DNA of 64,000 nt, taken from NCBI RefSeq assembly GCF_019219075.1, contig NZ_JAHUWJ010000001.1, positions 248,001 through 312,000 of the forward strand, given 5' to 3'. Each line of letters begins with the position of its first letter. The first letter of the stretch is position 1. A model generated the notes under the pieces. That model searched no databases and was not told the origin of the DNA. It saw only the letters and a list, made by a program, of their open reading frames with translations. Below, piece after piece: positions 8,885 to 17,395 of this stretch. Source of the stretch: Chitinophaga sp. sic0106. Lineage in GTDB: Bacteria; Bacteroidota; Bacteroidia; Chitinophagales; Chitinophagaceae. The position numbers were made by a program, and so were the translations under genes.

Positions 8885-9007
8885 TTAATGCATTCTTTTT
8901 TTGTTCATGGTGGGACAACCGCAATCATTTTTCTTAAACACCTTGCAACTCTCCATCGCCAAACTTCCACAAAGAAGAATAATTACCACCCATTTTATCT
9001 TATTCAT
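8885..9007 (-). CDS. Tiny lipoprotein-like ORF (40 aa)
   Basis: An ATG at 9007 opens 40 codons ending with TAA at 8885. The product has a Lys-containing N-terminus, a hydrophobic core (WVVIILLCGSLAM), then ESCKVFKKNDCGCPT. This is the layout of a very small lipoprotein with C21 as the lipidated residue, followed by a CxC-Pro motif. It sits in an otherwise empty gap between a hypothetical gene and a divergently oriented glycosyltransferase gene. I recall similar Cys-rich tiny lipoproteins in Bacteroidota, but this is not verified. Confidence 0.5.
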   Translation of the reverse strand: MNKIKWVVIILLCGSLAMESCKVFKKNDCGCPTMNKKRMH

Positions 9008-9118
9008 ACTGTTGATTATATGCTTAATCTAAATTGTTTATTCCTAGCTCAGACTTTACCTTTTCTTAACAATGCCCTTTTGTAATTTAAGCTAAATTCG
9101 CAAAAAAAATCCAAATAT

Positions 9119-10213
9119 TTGTCCACAAACCTCTCTCCTAAAAAAATTCTTGTTGTTCCCCTGGATTGGGGCCTTGGACATGCTACCAGGGATATTCCCC
9201 TGATCCATGAAATGCTTAACGCAGGATGCAAAGTTTTTATTGCTGCGGAAGGCAAACATGCGGCACTTTTGCAACAGGAATTTCCTGACATCACCATCTT
9301 TCCTTTGCCCGGATATCGCATACAGTACGCACAGAAAGGCAAGTTTTTTGGTGTGAAAATTATGCAGCAGATTCCGAAAATTATCGGGGCTATCAAAAAC
9401 GAGCAACGCTGGCTGCAAAAGATCGTAAAGGAACACCAGATAAACGCTGTGATTTCCGACAATCGCTTCGGATTATATCACAAGTCTGTCCCTACCGTTT
9501 TCATTACACACCAGTTGCTTATCAAGACCCCTTTCGGGGGCTGGATTGAGCGCACTTTACAGCGCATCAACTACAGTTATATCCGCAAATACAGCGCTTG
9601 TTGGATTCCTGATATCCAGGGAGATAATAACCTGTCCGGAGAACTGGCGCACCCTGCCACCTTACCCGCCACCAAAACTACGTACCTCGGCTGTTTGAGC
9701 CGTTTTGAACCGCAGGAAAATGTGCAGAAAAAATATGACCTGCTGGTACTGATATCCGGTCCGGAACCGCAACGCTCGAACCTGGAAAAAATGGTGCTCT
9801 CGCAGATAAAAGACCTCTCGCTCACCGCACTGATTGTAAGTGGTAAACCAGGCACACCGCAACAGGTAGAAATTGCCCCCGGCATCACACAGGTTAACCA
9901 CCTGAACGCCACGGAGTTAAACAAAGCCATGCTAGCCTCGGAGATGGTGTTGAGTCGCTCCGGCTATACTACCCTGATGGACCTGGTGAAATTGGATAAA
10001 AAAGCAATACTGGTGCCTACCCCCGGCCAATCGGAGCAGGTGTACCTGGGCGAGTACCTCATGGAAAAAGGCTACTTCTATTCTCTCCCGCAAGAAAAAT
10101 TTCAGTTGAAAACGGCCCTGGAGGATGCAGCGAAGTTTCCGTTTAAGTCATTCCAACAACAGGATATGACGCGGTACAAAGCGGTAGTTCAGGACTTTAT
10201 CAAATCATTATAG
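9119..10213 (+). CDS. GT-B glycosyltransferase, MurG/GT28-like
   Basis: 364 aa. The N-terminal Rossmann half starts with KKILVVPLDWGLGHATRD, the GxGH loop of UDP-sugar GT-B enzymes. The C-terminal half contains SRSGYTTLMDLV and a segment near residue 295 (VPTPGQSEQ) that bind the nucleotide sugar in MurG and related GT28 enzymes. It is not MurG itself, lacking the full MurG signature. No ATG lies close enough to the conserved start, so the TTG at 9119 is used. Acceptor and pathway are unknown; cell-envelope glycan or glycolipid synthesis is inferred. A double hairpin follows directly. Confidence 0.75.
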   Translation: MSTNLSPKKILVVPLDWGLGHATRDIPLIHEMLNAGCKVFIAAEGKHAALLQQEFPDITIFPLPGYRIQYAQKGKFFGVKIMQQIPKIIGAIKNEQRWLQKIVKEHQINAVISDNRFGLYHKSVPTVFITHQLLIKTPFGGWIERTLQRINYSYIRKYSACWIPDIQGDNNLSGELAHPATLPATKTTYLGCLSRFEPQENVQKKYDLLVLISGPEPQRSNLEKMVLSQIKDLSLTALIVSGKPGTPQQVEIAPGITQVNHLNATELNKAMLASEMVLSRSGYTTLMDLVKLDKKAILVPTPGQSEQVYLGEYLMEKGYFYSLPQEKFQLKTALEDAAKFPFKSFQQQDMTRYKAVVQDFIKSL

Positions 10214-10217
10214 TTTA

Positions 10218-10292
10218 TCGAAAAAGCTCCGGCCAAAGGCCGGAGCTTTTTCGAATTTAAGGGATCGCCGAAGGCGATCCCTTAAATTCGAA
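10218..10292. terminator. Tandem overlapping hairpin pair between convergent genes
   Basis: Hairpin A has arms 10218-10234 and 10238-10254 (17 bp, loop AAA). It contains a GC-rich core flanked by A5 and T5, a classic bidirectional terminator core. Hairpin B has arms 10250-10269 and 10273-10292 (20 bp, loop GAA, which reads GCC-TTC-GGC on the minus strand). The stems share 10250-10254. The pair separates the glycosyltransferase gene from the minus-strand ArsC-like gene. Confidence 0.75.
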
Positions 10293-10295
10293 TGG

Positions 10296-10625
10296 CTACA
10301 AATTCTTCACATCCGCCCCGATGTATATCTTTCCGTCCGCAATCGCAACCGGACGCTTCAGGAAAGAATACTCTTCCAAAATCAAATCGTGATAATCTTT
10401 TTCCGTCAGTTCTTTTTCGTGAAGTCCCATTGGGCGGTACTTCTGTGACCTGCGACTAAAAAGCGCCTCATAACTTCCTGCTAGTTCTTTCATTTCTTTT
10501 AACTGGGCATCCGTTATTTTTTCCTTTTTTATATCTTGTAATACGAAGCCCCGGGCAGCAGCCTGCGTTTCTTCGAGGATCTTTTTACAGGTACCACAGG
10601 TGGAAAGATGGTATATCTTTTTCAT
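10296..10625 (-). CDS. ArsC/Spx family thioredoxin-fold protein
   Basis: 109 aa from the ATG at 10625, giving MKKIYHLSTCGTCKK; an upstream in-frame ATG at 10646 would add seven residues. The redox motif CGTC (C10, C13) sits on the first loop. The segment YEALFSRRSQKYR and the conserved RP near the C-terminus (LKRPVAI) match the ArsC/YffB/Spx family, with RP corresponding to the cis-Pro region. Members are glutaredoxin-linked arsenate reductases or Spx-type regulators. No ars genes are nearby, so arsenate reduction is only one option. Confidence 0.8.
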   Translation of the reverse strand: MKKIYHLSTCGTCKKILEETQAAARGFVLQDIKKEKITDAQLKEMKELAGSYEALFSRRSQKYRPMGLHEKELTEKDYHDLILEEYSFLKRPVAIADGKIYIGADVKNL

Positions 10626-10703
10626 ATCAGTTTTTTCTGGTAGCAAATGTAAATTTTCCGCTCAGATATTCTGTAAAGGGAATACTCACAGGCATCCCTT
10701 AAT

Positions 10704-10735
10704 TTTGTACATTCAAATTAATTCTTGTAGGTTTA
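10704..10735 (+). promoter_or_regulatory. Candidate polA promoter (TTTG-N20-TAGGTTTA)
   Basis: TTTG at 10704-10707 and TAGGTTTA at 10728-10735 are separated by 20 bp, the Bacteroidota -33/-7 spacing, with one mismatch in the -7 element. It ends only 3 bp before the polA ATG, implying a leaderless or near-leaderless transcript if real. Confidence 0.45.
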
Positions 10736-10738
10736 GCG

Positions 10739-13558
10739 ATGCAAAAGAAATTATTTTTACTGGATGCCATGGCATTGATCTACAGGGCGTATTACGCCCT
10801 GATCAGAAATCCACGCATGACCAGCACCGGGCGTAACACCAATGCGCAGTTCGGATTCACTACAACATTACTGGATCTCATCAATAAAGAAAAGCCGACG
10901 CACCTGGCAGTGGCTTTTGATACGCATGCCCCCACTGAACGTCATACTACTTTCACCGACTATAAAGCCAATCGCGAAGATGCGCCGGAAGACCTGCTGG
11001 ACGCACTGCCTGATATCCGCCGCATCCTGCAGGGATTCAATATTCCACTGCTGGAGGTAGACGGCTATGAGGCCGATGACGTGATAGGCACCCTGGCCTG
11101 GCAGGCCGCTGATGCAGGTTACACCGTGTACATGGTAACGCCGGATAAAGATTATGGGCAGCTGGTAAGAGACAACATCTACATCTACAAACCACCATAC
11201 ATGGGCAGTAAGGAAGAAATTATGGGCCCTAAGGAAGTATGTGATAAATGGCAGATCAAAGATGTGTCCCAGGTAATTGACATCCTTGGCCTCATGGGTG
11301 ATGCTGTGGATAACATTCCCGGCATTGCCGGCGTAGGCGAAAAAACAGCCATGAAGCTGCTGGCACAATACGAAACACTGGAAAATGTATTGGAAAATGC
11401 AGATGCCATCGGCGGTAAAATGGCCGAAAAAATAAAGGCAGGCCGCGAAAACGCACTGCTGTCCAAACAGCTGGCGACCATCATCACCGATGTTCCGGTT
11501 TCCTTCCACGAAGAGGATTTTTGCCTCAAGGAATATAACCGCGACGTACTCGTGGAAATTTTTACCGAACTGGAATTTAAAACACTCGGCAAACGTATAC
11601 TGGGAGATTCTTTTGCAGCTTCCGGTGCCGCCGCGCCAGTGACAAAACCAGGGGTAGTACAAACCGACCTGTTTGGCAGTGTGACGGCCACCGAAGAAGC
11701 AGCTGCCCCAGCAGAACAGGAAGGCAGCAGCAGCTTCATTAATCCGGAAAAAAATATCAACAATACTCCACATACCTACCACCTCACCGATACAGCTGAA
11801 AAACGCAGCGCACTGATAGCCCAACTGCAACAGCAGCCGCAGCTTTCCTTTGATACGGAAACAACCGGCAAAGATCCGAATGAGGCCGACCTGGTAGGCA
11901 TGAGCTTCTCCTTCAAATCCGGGGAAGCATACTACATCCCCCTGCCGGCTGATAAAGCAGGCGTGATCAGCATCCTGGAAGAATTCAGGCCCCTCTTTGA
12001 GAACGAAGCCATCACCTTCATAGGTCAAAACCTGAAGTATGATATGATCATGCTCAAATGGTATGGTTTTGCCATCAAAGGCCCTGTATTTGATACCATG
12101 CTGGCCCACTACCTCGTGGAGCCGGAAGGACGCCGCAGTATGGATTACCTCAGCGCACAATACCTCGGCTACGAACCTGTTTCCATAGAAACGTTGATTG
12201 GAAAAGGCAAAAACCAGCTGAGCATGCGTGATGTAGAAGTGGAAAAAGTAGCCAACTACGCAGCAGAAGATGCAGATGTGACCTTACAGCTGAAAGAGGT
12301 ATTCCTCCCTATGCTGCCGGCAAAAGCAGTAGAAAAAGTATTTTACGAAGTGGAAAACCCACTCACGAAAGTGCTGACGGATATGGAGTACGAAGGTATC
12401 GCCATTGATACAAAGGCCCTGGCCGACTACTCCGCAGAGCTGGAAACAGAGATCAGGAGGGCAGAGGAGAGTGTATATGAACAGGCAGGTGTGCGTTTTA
12501 AACTCGCCTCCCCAAAACAACTGGGTGAAGTACTGTTTGAAAAATTACAACTCGATCCTAAAGCAAAGAAAACCCGTACCGGCCAATACGCCACCGGCGA
12601 AGATGTGCTCCAGAAGCTGTCTTCCAAGCACCAGATCGTAGAAGATATCCTTATCTTCCGCGAGCTGAGCAAACTGAAATCCACCTACGTAGATGCGTTA
12701 CCGTTATTGCTGAATAAACGTACCAACCGCATACACACTTCCTATAACCAGGCAGTGGCAGTAACCGGTCGTTTAAGTTCCAATAACCCTAACCTGCAGA
12801 ATATACCAATCCGTACGGACCGTGGCCGTGAAATACGCAAGGCTTTCATTCCAAGGAATGAAGAGTTCGTACTGTTATCGGCCGACTACTCACAGATCGA
12901 ATTGCGCATCATTGCCGCCATCAGCAAGGATGAGCAGATGATGGAAGCGTTTCGTAGCGGCACCGATATTCACGCTGCAACGGCTGCAAAAGTCTACAAC
13001 GTACCTTTGGAGGAAGTGACCTCGGATATGCGCCGCAATGCGAAGAGCGTCAACTTCGGCATCATCTATGGCGTGAGCGCCTTTGGTTTGTCCGAAAACC
13101 TGGGTATTCCCCGCAGTGAAGCCAAAACGCTGATCGATAACTATTTCGCCCAATATCCATCCATCAAAAAATACATGGAGGACCAGGTGAAATCAGCGCA
13201 GCAAAAAGGCTATGTGGAAACAATACTTGGGCGTAAACGCTGGCTCAAGGATATCAATTCCTCCAATGCGGTGGTGCGGGGTTTCGCTGAACGAAATGCC
13301 ATCAATATGCCCATACAAGGTACTGCAGCCGATATGATCAAGCTGGCTATGATAGCCGTTCACAAGGCTTTCAAAGCACATAACCTGCAATCAAAAATGA
13401 TCCTGCAGGTGCATGACGAATTGGTATTTGATGCACATAAGTCGGAACTGGAGATTATTAAACCTATTATTTTGGATTGTATGCGTAACGCCCTGCCACT
13501 GGCTGTACCGGTGGAAGCCGAAATGGGAATCGGCAACAACTGGCTGGAAGCGCATTAA
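10739..13558 (+). CDS. polA: DNA polymerase I
   Basis: 939 aa, full length, with three domains. The 5'-3' exonuclease/FEN domain covers about residues 1-290 (LLDAMALIYRAYYA at the start, EADDVIGTLA, then GDAVDNIPGIAGVGEKTA). The 3'-5' proofreading domain covers about 340-530 and keeps the DxE motif (FDTETTG near 371), NLKYD and a YxxxD-type third motif (YAAEDAD), so proofreading should be active. The polymerase domain has motif A SADYSQIELR near 715, motif B RRNAKSVNFGIIYG near 765 and motif C VHDE near 892. It acts in Okazaki fragment maturation and repair. Confidence 0.97.
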   Translation: MQKKLFLLDAMALIYRAYYALIRNPRMTSTGRNTNAQFGFTTTLLDLINKEKPTHLAVAFDTHAPTERHTTFTDYKANREDAPEDLLDALPDIRRILQGFNIPLLEVDGYEADDVIGTLAWQAADAGYTVYMVTPDKDYGQLVRDNIYIYKPPYMGSKEEIMGPKEVCDKWQIKDVSQVIDILGLMGDAVDNIPGIAGVGEKTAMKLLAQYETLENVLENADAIGGKMAEKIKAGRENALLSKQLATIITDVPVSFHEEDFCLKEYNRDVLVEIFTELEFKTLGKRILGDSFAASGAAAPVTKPGVVQTDLFGSVTATEEAAAPAEQEGSSSFINPEKNINNTPHTYHLTDTAEKRSALIAQLQQQPQLSFDTETTGKDPNEADLVGMSFSFKSGEAYYIPLPADKAGVISILEEFRPLFENEAITFIGQNLKYDMIMLKWYGFAIKGPVFDTMLAHYLVEPEGRRSMDYLSAQYLGYEPVSIETLIGKGKNQLSMRDVEVEKVANYAAEDADVTLQLKEVFLPMLPAKAVEKVFYEVENPLTKVLTDMEYEGIAIDTKALADYSAELETEIRRAEESVYEQAGVRFKLASPKQLGEVLFEKLQLDPKAKKTRTGQYATGEDVLQKLSSKHQIVEDILIFRELSKLKSTYVDALPLLLNKRTNRIHTSYNQAVAVTGRLSSNNPNLQNIPIRTDRGREIRKAFIPRNEEFVLLSADYSQIELRIIAAISKDEQMMEAFRSGTDIHAATAAKVYNVPLEEVTSDMRRNAKSVNFGIIYGVSAFGLSENLGIPRSEAKTLIDNYFAQYPSIKKYMEDQVKSAQQKGYVETILGRKRWLKDINSSNAVVRGFAERNAINMPIQGTAADMIKLAMIAVHKAFKAHNLQSKMILQVHDELVFDAHKSELEIIKPIILDCMRNALPLAVPVEAEMGIGNNWLEAH

Positions 13559-13575
13559 TACTGTAATTCATTTTT

Positions 13576-13630
13576 TAAGGGGATAGGATGTTACTGTGTA
13601 TCGCACGATGCTGTACATTCTGTCCCCTTA
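13576..13630 (+). terminator. Long imperfect hairpin after polA
   Basis: The outer arms 13576-13583 (TAAGGGGA) and 13623-13630 (TCCCCTTA) are perfectly complementary. The next ten or so bases pair with G-U wobbles, and the structure is followed by a T-rich stretch. It lies 18 bp after the polA stop and probably terminates it. Confidence 0.55.
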
Positions 13631-13691
13631 TTGCATTTTAAATCCCAAAAACCTAATTTGTATATTCCCAAAGCATTTACTCGTTACCAAC

Positions 13692-14237
13692 ATGATTCTT
13701 ACTAAGCACCTGCAATTGATGCCGTGCACACTACACCATTTCGAACTGTTTTTACAGGGTAGTGATGTACTTGCGAGCCAACTGGATATTACGATAGCGG
13801 ACAACTGGATTGAGTTTCCGGAAGTGATATTGGTTACTTATGATAAATTACGGAACGACCCCACCCTGTTGGGTTGGTTCTTTTATATGGTAATCCTTAA
13901 AGACAGCAGGGAGCTGATAGGAGCGGGGGGCTTCAAAGGCAAACCCAGTGCCGATGGTACAGTGGAAATAGCCTATGAGATCAGCCCCGACCACCGCGAA
14001 AAAGGATACGGCACCGAAATGGCCCAGGCACTCCTCAATTTTGCCTTTGGTCACTCTTATGTGACCAACGTGATTGCCCACACGGAAGAAGAATACAATG
14101 CCTCTGTTAAGATATTACAAAAAGTAGGAATGTCATTCGTGGGAGCTATCAGGAACAAGGACAACGAGGAATTGTGGGAGTGGAAAATCACCCGGGAACA
14201 GTTCGAAAAAGCACAACAAGGGGTAGTAAATGCATAG
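13692..14237 (+). CDS. GNAT family N-acetyltransferase
   Basis: 181 aa from the ATG at 13692; upstream in-frame ATGs lie in AT-rich leader and give an unlikely N-terminus. The acetyl-CoA binding region is visible as EIAYEISPDHREKGYGTEMAQ, with the R/QxxGxG/A-type loop REKGYG, followed by NASVKILQKVGMSFVG, typical of RimJ/RimL-type GNAT enzymes. Such enzymes acetylate protein N-termini or small amines; the substrate is unknown. It stands alone downstream of polA. Confidence 0.85.
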   Translation: MILTKHLQLMPCTLHHFELFLQGSDVLASQLDITIADNWIEFPEVILVTYDKLRNDPTLLGWFFYMVILKDSRELIGAGGFKGKPSADGTVEIAYEISPDHREKGYGTEMAQALLNFAFGHSYVTNVIAHTEEEYNASVKILQKVGMSFVGAIRNKDNEELWEWKITREQFEKAQQGVVNA

Positions 14238-14291
14238 CAGGTTCCCTATCCGCTCATCAAACTTTTAGTCGGCAAAGAAGGCTGTTTCCCT

Positions 14292-14299
14292 TATATTTG
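14292..14299 (+). promoter_or_regulatory. Possible -7 element of the C1 peptidase gene
   Basis: TATATTTG matches TAnnTTTG and lies 36 bp before the ATG at 14336. There is no good TTTG at the -33 position. Confidence 0.4.
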
Positions 14300-14335
14300 G
14301 CCCTTTGTTACAAAAATTACAACGAATCTAACCAC

Positions 14336-15481
14336 ATGAAGAATTGGATGTTAGGCGCCGTAATGCTTTGCTCTACGGCTGCATTTGCACAAACCACCAC
14401 CAACATACAGGGTAGCAAATTAGAGTTTACCACCATTAAAAACATGGATGCTTTTGACGTTCAAAACCAGGGTCGCACTGGTACCTGCTGGTCTTTTTCC
14501 GGCATGTCCTTCCTGGAGTCTGAAGCACTGCGCGCTGGTAAAGGCAAAGGTGTAAACCTGAGCGAAATGTACGTAGTACGCAACATGTATCCTTTAAAAG
14601 CTGCTAACTACGTTCGCATGCACGGTAAAGCCAACTTCGGTGAAGGTGGCGGATTCCCTGATGATATTCTCTGCCTCCGCGAATTCGGTCTGGTTCCTCA
14701 GAGTGCATACGATGGCAACCGTCAGAAAACTTACAACCACGCTGAAATGGTTAGCCTGCTGGAAGGCCTGGTAACTAAAATCGGCGCCGCTAACGGTACT
14801 ATCAATCCGGATTGGAAAAAAGCCTACGATGGTGTGCTGAACGCTTACATGGGCGAAGCTCCTGCTAAATTTGAGTATAACGGTAAACAATACACGCCGC
14901 AGGCTTTTGCCAAAGAACTGGGCCTTAATGCCGACGATTATATCTACATCTCTTCCTTTACCCACCACCCATACAACTCACAGTTCGTTCTGGAAGTACC
15001 GGATAACTGGAACTGGGAAAAAGTATACAACGTAAACCTGGCAGATTTCACCACCATCGCTGAAAACGCCCTCACCAACGGTTACACCCTCGCATGGGCT
15101 GCTGACGTGAGCGAAAAAGGTTTCAACTTCAGAGAAGGCCTGGCTATCGTTCCGGATAAGGACTTTGCTGATATGTCTGCCGACGAAAAGAAAAACGCAT
15201 TCCTGCAACCTATCCAGGAAAAAAATATCACTGCCGAAGTACGTCAGGAAGCTTTCGATAACTTCGAAACCCAGGACGACCACGGTATGCATATCGTAGG
15301 ACTGGTAAAAGACCAGACAGGTAAAAAATACTTCCGTGTGAAAAATTCATGGGGTACTGATAATTTCGGTCAGGGCTACTTCTATGCTTCCCTGCCTTAC
15401 TTCCAGTACAAAACTACCTGCTACATGGTTAACAAAAAAGCACTGCCTGCAGATATCGCAAAGAAGCTGGGAATTAAATAA
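14336..15481 (+). CDS. Secreted C1B cysteine peptidase (bleomycin hydrolase/PepC family)
   Basis: 381 aa from the ATG at 14336, with a signal peptide ending near AFAQ (residue 19). The papain-type triad is complete: oxyanion Gln and nucleophile in NQGRTGTCWSFSG (C51), His in DDHGMHIVG near residue 316, and Asn in VKNSWGTD near 337. The arrangement and insert sizes match bleomycin hydrolase/aminopeptidase C rather than simple papain. Periplasmic location is inferred; homologues in Bacteroidota are annotated as aminopeptidase. An alternative upstream start at 14174 is unlikely because it would bury the signal peptide. Confidence 0.9.
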   Translation: MKNWMLGAVMLCSTAAFAQTTTNIQGSKLEFTTIKNMDAFDVQNQGRTGTCWSFSGMSFLESEALRAGKGKGVNLSEMYVVRNMYPLKAANYVRMHGKANFGEGGGFPDDILCLREFGLVPQSAYDGNRQKTYNHAEMVSLLEGLVTKIGAANGTINPDWKKAYDGVLNAYMGEAPAKFEYNGKQYTPQAFAKELGLNADDYIYISSFTHHPYNSQFVLEVPDNWNWEKVYNVNLADFTTIAENALTNGYTLAWAADVSEKGFNFREGLAIVPDKDFADMSADEKKNAFLQPIQEKNITAEVRQEAFDNFETQDDHGMHIVGLVKDQTGKKYFRVKNSWGTDNFGQGYFYASLPYFQYKTTCYMVNKKALPADIAKKLGIK

Positions 15482-15520
15482 GGTCCTTATACCGGCTTTG
15501 TTTGAGTAAGATATTTCCCA

Positions 15521-15551
15521 TAAAAAAGTCCCGCTCCGGCGGGATTTTTTT
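15521..15551 (+). terminator. Rho-independent terminator of the C1 peptidase gene
   Basis: The stem TCCCGC (15529-15534) / GCGGGA (15539-15544) has a TCCG loop. An A6 tract precedes it and a T7 run follows. It is a textbook intrinsic terminator 48 bp after the stop codon. Confidence 0.85.
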
Positions 15552-15599
15552 ATGCCATTTCAGATAATTGACACCGTCAATCAATAATAGTTGACTTAG

Positions 15600-15872
15600 T
15601 CAATAATGCTTATATTCAATGCGTTGCGTAGTTGAGTAGTCGCCCAGCCGGATTTTTACCGGCAGCCCGGTGCGTTGCTGCACCTTCCATTCCTGCTTGC
15701 AGAAAAACCCGAAACATTGATTGTAATAGAGGTTAGGAGCCAGCGGCGCCACCTTCTTTTCCGTTGTTTGCTTCGGCGGCGGTATGATGTGAACAGGTTT
15801 TAATTTGAACTCCTGGCCAAAGGCAACAGGTCCAAAGGCCGCCAGCACGAGTAGGAATGTCAGTCTCTTCAT
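15600..15872 (-). CDS. Small secreted hypothetical protein (90 aa)
   Basis: 90 aa from the ATG at 15872. A longer in-frame reading upstream would run through the double hairpin and is rejected. The signal peptide is MKRLTFLLVLAAFGPVAFGQ. The mature region is proline- and lysine-rich (PPPKQTTEKK), then carries two cysteines (QCFGFFCKQEWK) that could form a disulfide, and ends Tyr/His-rich. The product family is not recognised. It lies downstream of tsaC on the same strand but is separated from it by the hairpin pair. Confidence 0.6.
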   Translation of the reverse strand: MKRLTFLLVLAAFGPVAFGQEFKLKPVHIIPPPKQTTEKKVAPLAPNLYYNQCFGFFCKQEWKVQQRTGLPVKIRLGDYSTTQRIEYKHY

Positions 15873-15888
15873 TTTACAATTTTTTTTT

Positions 15889-15961
15889 CTCCAGATCTTC
15901 CACAGCCTTCGGCTGTGGAAGATCTGGAGGGATCGGGGGCCGAAGGCTCCCGATCCCTCCA
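15889..15961. terminator. Tandem overlapping hairpin pair (UUCG-type loops)
   Basis: Hairpin A has arms 15889-15907 and 15911-15929 (19 bp perfect), with a GCC-TTC-GGC tip that forms a C(UUCG)G tetraloop on the plus strand. Hairpin B has arms 15925-15941 and 15945-15961 (17 bp, one G-U), with GCC-GAA-GGC, the same tetraloop on the minus strand. They share 15925-15929. The pair lies just after the tsaC stop and 17 bp before the ATG of the small secreted gene. Read on the minus strand it is followed by A-rich rather than U-rich sequence, so termination is not certain. Confidence 0.6.
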
Positions 15962-15971
15962 AAATAAAAGG

Positions 15972-16589
15972 TTATGCTATCGCCTCAAAACTTCCGATCC
16001 CCTCACGAATCAACTCCGGCTCACCGCTGGTACAATCCACTACCGTGGAAAATCCCATCCCGCCAGGGCCGCCATCTACCACAATATCCACCAGCTTCCC
16101 AAACTTCTCATAAATCACTTCCGGGTCCGTATATTCTTCCACGTAGTAGTCGATCGGCAGCGTAGTACTCATGATCGGATTATCCAGCTCCTTCACAATT
16201 GTGCGACAAATATTATTATCCGGCACCCTGATACCAACTGTATCTTTCTTGGTTTTTAACAACTTGGGCACCAGCTTACTGGCCGGCAAAATAAAAGTAT
16301 ATGGCCCGGGCAAAGCCTTTTTCAGCATACGAAAAACGGGCGTATCCACACTTTTTGCGTAGTCCGATAAATGACTCAGATCGTAACAGATGAAGGAAAA
16401 ATTAGCCTTTTTAGGATCAATCTGCTTGATGCGCGCTACCCGCTCAATGGCCTTTTGCTGCGTAATGTCACAACCCAGCCCGTACACGGTATCGGTGGGA
16501 TAGATAATCACACCGCCGTCTTTCAGGCATTCAACAATCGTTTTGATGTTGCGGGGATTCGGGTTATCAGGGTGAACTTGTAAAAGCAT
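15972..16589 (-). CDS. L-threonylcarbamoyladenylate synthase (TsaC/Sua5/YrdC family)
   Basis: 205 aa from the ATG at 16589; an in-frame TTG at 16595 is possible but weaker. The YrdC domain is clear: the segment GGVIIYPTDTVYGLGCD near residues 25-41, KRxxxKx-type nucleotide contacts (RIKQIDPKKANFSFIC), PGPYTFIL, and the C-terminal STVVDCTSG. The enzyme makes threonylcarbamoyl-AMP from Thr, bicarbonate and ATP for t6A37 of tRNA. The length equals the single-domain TsaC/YciO form without the Sua5 C-terminal domain; YciO is the main alternative. A -7-like TAAATTTG overlaps the region just upstream of the ATG. Confidence 0.87.
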   Translation of the reverse strand: MLLQVHPDNPNPRNIKTIVECLKDGGVIIYPTDTVYGLGCDITQQKAIERVARIKQIDPKKANFSFICYDLSHLSDYAKSVDTPVFRMLKKALPGPYTFILPASKLVPKLLKTKKDTVGIRVPDNNICRTIVKELDNPIMSTTLPIDYYVEEYTDPEVIYEKFGKLVDIVVDGGPGGMGFSTVVDCTSGEPELIREGIGSFEAIA

Positions 16590-16660
16590 ATTCAAATTTA
16601 ACGAAAATGGATGTCAAATTATCTTCCTAACTTTCGGCCGATTTTTCTAAACCTACTTGG

Positions 16661-17395
16661 ATGAAGCTTAAAGGAATTGTTCCGAGAATGTGGAGGAGAG
16701 TGAAGAGAGTGTTATTAGTATTAATTATTGCCCAATTTGCCTATATCATTTTAACGAAGTGGGTGAATCCCCCTATTACCCTTACGCAAATCTCCAGTTG
16801 GTTTAGCCTGTGGGGAACAGACAAAAAGCTGCATAAAAGCTGGGCCAGCTACGATGAGATTTCCCAGCACGCCAAGCTGGCCGTGATTGCCAGCGAGGAT
16901 CAGCTGTTCACCGACCACGACGGGTTCGATTTCAAATCCATAGAAAAGGCCATGAAGCACAACGCCAAGAGTAAGAAAATTCGTGGCGCCAGCACCATTA
17001 GTCAGCAAGTGGCAAAAAATGTTTTTTTATGGCAGGGGAGAAGTTGGGTCCGCAAAGGCCTGGAGGTCTATTTTACTTTTATGATTGAAAAAATCTGGGG
17101 TAAACAGCGCATCCTGGAAGTATACCTCAACGTGGCTGAAACCGGCGAGGGCATCTTCGGCTTTGAATCCGCCGCACAGGAATACTACCATAAACCAGCG
17201 GCTAACCTGAACCGGGAAGAAGCTGCCATGATTACCGCGGCGCTGCCTAACCCGGTCAAATACACGGTGGTGCCTCCTTCCAGGACTACCGCCTATCGCC
17301 AGCGTAAAATCCTTATCCAGATGCGCAATATTGCACCGGACCCGGATATCGCTGAACTGGTGACAGGTATCGAAACCACGAAAAAAGAAAAGTAA
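16661..17395 (+). CDS. mtgA: Monofunctional peptidoglycan glycosyltransferase (MtgA)
   Basis: 244 aa, GT51 family. A single N-terminal membrane segment (about residues 16-33) is followed by the transglycosylase domain. The catalytic Glu lies in VIASEDQLFTDHDGFD (E79), with the other signatures RGASTISQQVAKN and IEKIWGKQRILEVYLNVAE. It polymerises lipid II glycan strands on the outer face of the inner membrane. There is no transpeptidase domain, which separates it from class A PBPs. Its stop codon abuts the stop of the convergent nadR gene with no spacer. Confidence 0.95.
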   Translation: MKLKGIVPRMWRRVKRVLLVLIIAQFAYIILTKWVNPPITLTQISSWFSLWGTDKKLHKSWASYDEISQHAKLAVIASEDQLFTDHDGFDFKSIEKAMKHNAKSKKIRGASTISQQVAKNVFLWQGRSWVRKGLEVYFTFMIEKIWGKQRILEVYLNVAETGEGIFGFESAAQEYYHKPAANLNREEAAMITAALPNPVKYTVVPPSRTTAYRQRKILIQMRNIAPDPDIAELVTGIETTKKEK

